Source: Scytalidium lignicola (taxonomy: Eukaryota; Ascomycota; Leotiomycetes). Taken from it: DNA of 64,000 nucleotides. Positions within the stretch are counted from its first letter, which is position 1. Every line of letters begins with the position of its first letter. The stretch is taken from contig NCSJ02000164.1 of the NCBI GenBank assembly GCA_002812745.2, positions 28,678 through 92,677 of the forward strand. Reading direction: 5' to 3'. The notes beneath the pieces were generated by a model that had not been told where the DNA came from, did no database searches, and saw nothing but the letters and a program-made list of their open reading frames with translations. Shown piece by piece: positions 56,970-64,000 of this stretch. The position numbers were made by a program, and so were the translations under genes.

Positions 56970-57260
56970 TGCTGGTTCCGTTTTCCCCAATTATGACAAT
57001 GCTGTTTACAAAAGACAAGGGTATTGAATACGGATAATATATATATTAGGGAGATTTTGAAGAAATGAACGTGAAGCATATTCAAGGTTGTATTATAGAG
57101 AAGAGATAGGCTTGTTTAGTCATGATCTAGTTTTGATAATACCGAGGATAAGTGGAATGCCGTGAAAATACGGTGGCATACCCGAGGACTCACTCTTACA
57201 GCACATAACGTCTTCCGAATTAGCTCTTAGTTCTAATCTATGAGGATTAATATTTCTATT
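56970..57260 (-). promoter_or_regulatory. Promoter region of the MaoC gene with two CCGAGGA sites
   Basis: Sites at 57142-57147 and 57182-57187, both CCGAGGA, 40 bp apart and 173-213 bp before the start codon. This is the rightmost occurrence in the series; beyond about 57260 the sequence turns into AT-rich repeat debris. Confidence 0.65.
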
Positions 57261-58630
57261 CTTCAATGACGATGATTTTGTGAGTATTAATGTTCTAAAA
57301 TAGTTAGTTTATATTGTTTATTAAAAAAAAGTTTAATAAAATAGTTTAATACATTTTATGTTACGTTTTAGATTTATAATTAAGGTGTTTAAAGTGTAAT
57401 GATTTAATTAAAGTTTATTATTTTTAAACTAATATATTATAAGTGTACAAGATAAAGAGTAAGTAAAGTATTATATATTATTAAATAGTTATTATAAAGT
57501 TCTTTTCAGTAAGAACATCAATTAAATTAAGTATAAAGCTGTTAGTAATTAGTCATGTAAAGGTATAACTAATCATATGTACATTAGTCTTAATCAATTT
57601 AGACGTCTAGTCTTGCTTGTTGTGTGTCAATGGGTGTACAACCTCCCCTACTCTATTATAATAAACCCGATTATGTGACTAGTAGTATTTATAGTAGTAG
57701 CTATAGTTACAATAATCAAAGACCTTCTCTCCGATTATACAATACCATGAATTCTGATTAGTTGTTAGTTGTTCTCCTATCTTGCTACCACAACTTTAAA
57801 GCTTATCCCCTCCCACAATAAAAGTAACATCAAATTTACAACTAAGACTATTATTATAAAAAAAGCTATATATTTCCTGATTTTTATATAAACCAAATAG
57901 TAAATATATACAAAATATGGAAAAGTAATACTAAGAATATAGCTTATCTGAGAAATATGTACAACACAAATAATTGCTATATACATTGACCTTTGCTAAT
58001 AATTTTTTTGCAATTGGTGAAATAAAAGATTCACACACCTAATGCTGCTAGTAAGTGGTCGAATTACCATCCACAATTAGCTCTGTAGCCCTCAGGATCA
58101 TTGCCATTCCAGCCTTGGAGTCTGTTAAGAATAAATATATGATATTAACCTTTTGTACAAGATCTGATGTATGGATTAAAGGTTTTTTGAAGTTATTCAA
58201 AGCCAATTTTATTGTTTGTCCAACTATTATCGTTTACAGTAAGCCTTCAACCTTGTAGTAGATTGTTATACTACCCTTTAAGAGTTCTTTTGCCTTTGAG
58301 AATGATCATAGGTAGTATTACCTATCCAATGGTATTAACTGCTTTAATTACAGTAATTTACTCTTTATTGTTAGGTTGTAAAAGTAAAGGTTTGCCAAAA
58401 TAATCAGAGGATATGACTACTTTGGTAGTAATAATTGTACTTATAACAAAGCTAGTCTTGTTAAAATTGTAAGTATTCTTATCCAAAATCCTATACTCAG
58501 CTTTGATTGTTAATACTTGTTCAAATCAGTATTGAATAATCTTTAGATCTTTGTATTTAGCTCATTTATAGTTGTATTAATGTATATATTCGGTTTTGAG
58601 GTCAAGATGATGTTTTACAAAGTCATTGAA
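57261..58630. other. Very AT-rich transposon debris
   Basis: Strongly AT-rich with frequent stops in all frames. The part next to 58630 may be the degraded 3' portion of the Fot1-like transposase, but I could align it only loosely. No gene supported. Confidence 0.45.
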
Positions 58631-58969
58631 CTAATTTTTGCTTATTGGAGATGAAGGAGTAGATTTACCATGCTTAGAAATCAATAAATTAGCCATTGTT
58701 TGTACACTTGAAGGTTTAGGGGGTAATCTATACTTCTTCATAGAGATTATCCATCGCTTTAACGATTGCTCTTCTGTTTGAGTCATTCTGAAGCTTTTGT
58801 TGTAGGTAGTTACTATTTGGACTTGGCCTTTTAAACGCACATCAAGTGTTGTACGAGGGACGTCGTAAATACATGCTGCACTTCGAACAGACTTGATTTG
58901 TTGATTTTTTATCGCGTTTATAGCTAAAAGGATTCTCCCTTCTTGCTCTGGAGGTGGCATTTTAGGCAT
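58631..58969 (-). pseudogene. Fot1/pogo-type transposase, N-terminal remnant
   Basis: A 112-residue frame begins MPKMPPPEQEGRILLAINAI and continues with SVRSAACIYDVPRTTLDVRL, the Psq-type helix-turn-helix that opens Fot1/pogo transposases; TQTEEQSLKRWI matches the second DNA-binding helix region. Full-length enzymes have about 500 residues, so only the DNA-binding part is open. Downstream sequence is stop-ridden and AT-rich, in keeping with RIP. Not expected to be active. Confidence 0.75.
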
Positions 58970-59402
58970 TTTGACATGTTGTGGTTGAATAATAATTGAG
59001 TAAAGTTGGTGGTGTTCATAGAATTGGTGTTTTGGTGAGGAAGTGGCCCGACCGACTGGGAATTACGTTACTTATTCTGTGATTACATAAGCGTCCGTGC
59101 TGTGCCTCGCCTAGCTTAAGCAACTACGTAGTCGGTGTTTTCATTTTGTTACCCTTTCTTTCTTTTCCCTTTACATTCATTATTAGCATTAGCTTATCGA
59201 AGGTCCGTGAAATTTCCTGAAATCGTAAGCGAGGCCACGTGATGACTTATCCCATACATTTTCAGCTTGCTTGGCAAATGTGAAATCACCCGTAAATGCT
59301 GCAATAAGTGCATTTGGATAAGTTTCCCCTCATGAACAAGCACTTATCCTCGTACAACACCCCCCTTTCCCATCAACTTGCGATTCAACCCCCTAATTTC
59401 GG
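58970..59402. other. Spacer between Fot1 remnant and Crypton
   Basis: Less AT-rich than its flanks. No gene supported. It may contain the outer ends of both elements, but no terminal repeats were recognised. Confidence 0.35.
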
Positions 59403-62000
59403 ATGTCGGACCAGTATATTGTAGCTGAGGAACACGCCCGTAAAGCGCAAAGGGCTAGCCTCAAGGCTAAAAAGGATGAACAGCCGTTAAATACTACTAA
59501 ATCTTATGGTAGTAAGCAGAAAGAATAACAAGTACGGTCTAGCCTTATCCTTTCTTCCTTTCTAGCCCATCAAAGTTAACTTGCAGGCCATTTCTAGAGA
59601 TAATGCCATACACCATGCATCTTTGAGGATGGTAGCTCTCACGTATGGCCAGATGGAGAACTGGTAACGCCTGACAAGCTGGCTGCATGGCTTAAGGAGG
59701 ATATCCTTCTCAGGCAAGTGAAGTTGCCCACAGGCTGCAAACCATGTCTCTTAGCTAGCTAGAAGAAAAACTAGCAAGAAGAAGATGCTGAAGCGCTTGC
59801 TGAAGTTCAGGTTTTGTCAAAGGCTTTGTAATTGCCTTTACAAGAAATCCTACAATTGCTTGCAGATGACCATGATGATTATAGATCTTTAGCTCTTATT
59901 TCTAGGGCAAGATCTGCAAATAAGCTTTTAGAAGGCTCTTTATTAACAAGAAGTATTATAAATGCTTATATTACAACTGTTATGGAGTTGTGGAGGCTTC
60001 AAGTTGCACATGGAAATAACAACATAATAAACTTACAAGGAGAAGCTGTTCATGGCTTTCTTGATTAACAAGGACGTTAACAAAGTAAGATAGACAAGGA
60101 AATCTTCTATAATCATAGTATAAATAGCATTTAAGCTGGTTATACCCTTTAGCAATAGTATAAGATTCAAGATATTCTACTTTACAAATCAGCTCAAAGT
60201 TTGTAAAGCTTATGAACATGTGTAAATCTTCTTTTTGAGCATTATTATCTCTTATGTAAAGAGAATCATTACAAGATAAAGCTTATAAACTTATTCCTTC
60301 TTGAATATCCCTCTTCAAAAGGCTTTACTCCATGTAATTACCTAGTAGTTCTTCTTCAGGATAAGAAGATGAATAAGAACATAAAAAAGGAATTTATAAG
60401 TTCTTTATAGTATAAGGATCCCCTTTATTATACATAAAGAGCTTTAATTTAACTCTTATTCTAATGCTTTTATATTATAAGTAAAGCTTCTCCTTCTTTT
60501 GAACACCAAAAGTATTAGTATAAGATTAAAGTTCTTGTTAGACAAGACTATGAAGTTAAAATATCTTATCTTACATAATTAATAAAAACTTAACATGTCT
60601 TTAGAGAAGTTAGATTAACTTTAACTCAGAAAATATACCTTCTACAAAGTGTTAAAGCTTAACATACAAAAGTTCAAGGTATATCTTTAAGCTAAATATT
60701 ACAAGTTAATCGTTGGAATCATAACATACTTTATTAAGCATATCTTACCTATCTTCTTCATCAGTTTATGCAAATTACAACTAGGTTTTCATCTTTTACA
60801 AGTAATTACTTTTTACTATAAACTATTCATAAGCCTTCTTTACTTCTTCAACAACAAATCTAGCCATGGATTAAGCAATAAAAAGCTTGGTTTGAAGCTT
60901 AAGCATAAAGACATTGTTAGGTAAAAGGTAAACTTGATAAAGATAATTTAACAAGTGATAGTTTTATCAGATTACTAAAGTACTTACAAACTATTTTATT
61001 ATAAGACCTTGTTATTCTATAGCCTCATTACTCTTTTTTACTATTCTTTTCTCATAACCCTTTTTATAGACTAATTTAAGAAGAGTTTACTTTTGTAGTC
61101 TGGTTAAATACAATTATAAAAGAGTTACAAAATCTAATTTTGCAATAAACTTTACTTAAAATCAATAATATATTACAAAGTACTTATAAAGCTATTCTTC
61201 ATAATAACAACCAACTAGTTAATAAGCTTGAACATAGAATAGAACATCAAGTTAAGACAAAGTTAGAATCTATTCATATTAATCTCAAGGATCTGATTCA
61301 AGGCTAAATCCTTATAACCATGATCAGTTATATAAGACTTCTAAGACAAGATCTCTTACAAATACAACCTTAAGCACCTTTGCAAACAACTCAAATATCT
61401 TTACAAACTCTACAAGAATCTTCACAAAATCCTTTGCAAAAATCTATATTATCTTCTATTCAACAAGCTTTAGTTAATAAACCAGTTATATCTTCTAATA
61501 CATTTTCTAGATTAACATCTTATCCACTAACCTTTACATCTTTAATACTTGTTTTTACAGTTAAAAAGGCGTAAAGAGAGTAAAAAGAAGGAATTGCAAA
61601 CTGGTTACTCATAAAAGAACTAGAAGAAAAATAAAGAACTTAATAACATCTGAGAAACAAAATAAGAGTATAATTCTCTTATCGAAAAGTAATCTAAGAT
61701 AAGGTTATAACTTATGTAACTTATAAAAAGAGTAAAGAAAAAGCTATTTCCAAGTTAAAAGTAATAAGAGTTAATCATAGCCTTCAATATCTTATTACAA
61801 AGCTTAAAGAACATTTACAACAAGTTATATACTCTGTTATAAGAGGATAATCTAGAAGAGGACATTAGAATATGTAAAGACAAAGAAAAGGTATTTTAAG
61901 AGTAATTCTTGTTTAAATTATACCAAATTTCAGGTTTTTACAGATTAATATATAATGATAATTTATAAGTGATTATAAGATTTTTAATAAGTTAAAAACA
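59403..62000 (+). mobile_element. RIP-degraded Crypton-like element (tyrosine-recombinase transposon)
   Basis: The first 400 bp keep a readable frame from ATG 59403 (MSDQYIVAEEHARKAQRASL, later WPDGELVTPDKLAAWLKEDI) typical of fungal Crypton proteins. Then MELWRLQVAHGNNN (from 59980) and, near 60222-60380, LLFEHYYLLCKENHYKIKL and LVVLLQDKKMNKN match the Ndc10-II-like DNA-binding domain with Arg positions turned to Cys, His or Lys, and stops inserted. Around 61380 SLQTLQESSQNPL resembles the linker before the GCR1_C domain. Transitions to A/T dominate, the mark of RIP. Right boundary is approximate. Cryptons lack TIRs, so ends cannot be fixed by eye. Inactive. Confidence 0.7.
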
Positions 62001-63953
62001 TGTTTATTATTCTATTATTAAGTTTGTAAATTATTATAAAGACTTTATATGTTATTATCATTATTCCTCTCTTCTCTTTCACTAATTACCTCTTATTCAA
62101 CGATATTCATAAGTTTATATGTAGAATTTGCAACATTAGCTAATATCTCTCTAAACTAACAAAGAACATCTGCTATATAATGGTTTTACTCTTAACATAT
62201 TACTCAAGGGTAACAAACGTTTCCTATGGTAATTAAGAGAGTAACAAGCGTAAGAACAACTCGATTATAAGGAAGGAAGCAGCAGTGGTTAGGAGGAGAA
62301 GAATGACATTGAATACAACTTGCAGATGGCCAAGCTAACTTGCTAGTAGGCTGAGGACAGCAGGGGAGGTAAGCAGGCACTGTTATAATGTTAGTTTTGC
62401 TTATAACAAGATCTTGTTACAACTTACAGACAACAGCAATACTGCTCTAAGAGGTAACAAGAGGTTTAGCAACTAGGGGAGCACAAGGACAAAGAGAGTG
62501 GCTATGGCTAGCAAGAACTCTAGCAGGAGTTATAGTAAGAGCTCTAGCAATAACAATAGCAGAGGCAGTAAGAGTAGTAGTAAGAGCAAGAAGAGGGCAG
62601 TTGTGAATATCTAAACACAGTCTATAATTAATAAACTCCTTATTCTTATCCGCAAAGTGATATATGACTTACAGAAGGAGTAACAACTTCCTTCACTGCT
62701 ATAATAGCAATTAGTACAAGCTCCATTGAAGTGCTCTGGAACAGAGACATACTCTATCCATACACTAGACCTATTTGCACAATGAGTGCAAGGCTGGCCA
62801 TTAACACGTCCAACAAGGAATCCTAGAAGAGCCTCTATATTTGCAGGCTTGTTAGTCCTCAGAATGCAGCCTGTGCAAAGTGTAGACTGTCACAAGGGAG
62901 GGAGAATAGCTAGAGCATGTATAACACCTGTAAGATGGGCTGGAAGGGCTGGGAGAGCTGGAACAGCTAGGGGAGCTCTGGGAACTTTAGGAGCCTCTGG
63001 AGCCAGATTAGAAGGAGTTGTGACAGCAGCTGTGATGGAGCTTCCACTGGCAGGGCCAGAAGCCAGAGTAAAAGTGCGAAGACAGTTAATAGGGTTCCAG
63101 GACGACATGGTAGTGGTTTTGATGATGGCAATGGTGATTTTGATAGCGGTTTTGGTAGGAACTAGAGGAGAACGGAGTGGAGAGGTGAATTCTTAAATAT
63201 ACGCATCTTTTACAAGTATCAAAGAGCTTTTCACGGTTACAATATCAATATATATTACTACAAATAGCCTTTAAATTCATTGTTATACTTGAGCTTCATT
63301 GTGCTCCTTTGTCGAGGCCTTTACGGATCACGTGACCAATACTGAAAGAACGCCTACCCAGGTTGTCCGCAAGCAGTAAAACACCTTTAACTCAACCATT
63401 TCAGATCCAAATAGCTTTGTTCCAAAAATAGCATGTTCACAAAGCATCTGCGAAACCTGTATTCAATTTATATATCATTATTTATGGTGGTTGCGGAACT
63501 ACGGACGTGTAAAGGTTGTGGCACTTATCCTCTGGCACTGGTGAAATCACCGCGCATTACAGGAAATTTCTCGCGTAAAGTCCCCCACGATAAGTTGTGC
63601 TTATCGTTCTATCTGCACAATGCGCGATAATGAGTAGAAGCGAGATCGAGATCAGCCATTGCAACGAACCTCAACCTCCTCAACCTCCGCAACGCGCATG
63701 AGAGAGAGAATACTGAGGTTGAAGATTGTAGCCTCGGATCAGGCGTCAATAAGCAACTCCTACATCAGGGCCATAAAATCCACCGCACGCTAGGTAAGGT
63801 CCAACTCACCGGACAAGTTCGCCATCTTAACCTCCACCCCTAAGGCGTCAAGAATCCGTCCAGCTCAGCGCAAGCTCCACAACTTGAGCACATTCACCAA
63901 GCTGCACAAGGAGAGCTTTTGTTCACACCGAGCTACTTCACTTTCAGAGTACT
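62001..63953. other. Right-flank region, low-complexity and unassigned ORF
   Basis: AT-rich to about 62260, then a Ser/Asn-rich low-complexity stretch (62500-62600) and a 136-residue ORF at 62786-63196 rich in Arg, Ala and Gly that I do not recognise. Another reading frame there holds CAKC-type Cys pairs, so this may be a decayed Cys-rich repeat gene. One isolated CCTCGG at 63732. No gene is firmly supported. Confidence 0.3.
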
Positions 63954-64000
63954 ATGGCCCTCTTCTCCATCCGTCTCATCATCCTCCTCCTCCCACTCAC
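63954..64000 (+). CDS. Possible 5' end of a gene encoding a secreted or membrane protein (cut by window edge)
   Basis: An ATG at 63954 opens MALFSIRLIILLLPL, a hydrophobic start like a signal peptide, and the frame is open to the window end. CT-rich sequence upstream suits a fungal promoter. Only 15 residues are visible, so this is a guess. Confidence 0.3.
   Translation, partial: MALFSIRLIILLLPL

Noticed and set aside
62786..63196. 136-residue Arg/Ala/Gly-rich ORF
   Set aside because: Composition-driven frame without recognisable motifs in repeat debris; another frame holds Cys pairs, so the ORF itself is doubtful.
1..64000. CRISPR arrays, rRNA or prokaryotic operons
   Set aside because: No spaced direct repeats, no rRNA-like sequence; introns show the DNA is eukaryotic.

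Overview
The window is genomic DNA of a filamentous ascomycete (Pezizomycotina). The signs are many short GT-AG introns of about 45-85 nt, Zn2Cys6 and bZIP-DUF3425 regulators, a HET-domain protein, FAD Baeyer-Villiger monooxygenases, a TRI12-type MFS transporter, and AT-rich transposon relics whose stop codons look like RIP damage. I recognise no tRNA, rRNA or CRISPR. Seven N bases occur, six of them next to homopolymer runs, which suggests homopolymer-uncertain sequencing.

Layout. 0.7-2.4 kb: cytochrome P450. 3.4-5.3 kb: HET protein. 6.6-37.8 kb: a first metabolic block with an SDR, BVMO 1, TRI12 transporter, PhyH-type dioxygenase, limonene-epoxide-hydrolase-like protein, aldehyde dehydrogenase 1, an SCP2-PhyH fusion dioxygenase, a bZIP regulator, a CTF1-like regulator without a zinc cluster, acyl-CoA ligase 1, a benzaldehyde-lyase-like ThDP enzyme, a Zn2Cys6 regulator, BVMO 2 and an HSL-type alpha/beta hydrolase. 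38.7-42.1 kb: a RIP-damaged Tc1/mariner-like element with clear TIRs, a MITE-like inverted repeat and a glutathione S-transferase pseudogene. 42.6-57.2 kb: a second block with a Zn2Cys6 regulator, metallo-beta-lactamase-fold hydrolase, cis-CaaD-like tautomerase, acyl-CoA ligase 2, aldehyde dehydrogenase 2, PTS2-bearing thiolase and MaoC/hydratase-2-like protein. 57.3-64 kb: a transposon graveyard with a Fot1/pogo relic and a RIP-degraded Crypton; a gene may begin at the right edge.

How the genes may work together (inference). Block 1 holds the parts list of peroxisomal alpha-oxidation: acyl-CoA ligase, two PhyH-type 2-hydroxylases (one fused to a lipid/acyl-CoA-carrying SCP2 domain), a ThDP lyase and an aldehyde dehydrogenase. 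It also holds a ring-opening set: P450, epoxide-hydrolase-like protein, SDR, BVMOs and an esterase/lactonase. Block 2 looks like a beta-oxidation finishing module: CoA ligase, hydratase, thiolase and ALDH. No acyl-CoA oxidase is visible, which would suit an already unsaturated acid. The upstream region of each of the six block-2 enzyme genes carries two or three CCGAGG/CCTCGG hexamers, the site known for FarA/FarB/CTF1-type fatty-acid regulators; I count 14 in about 3.8 kb. The simplest reading is a catabolic supercluster for a cyclic terpenoid-like or arylpropanoid acid. The substrate cannot be read from sequence alone.
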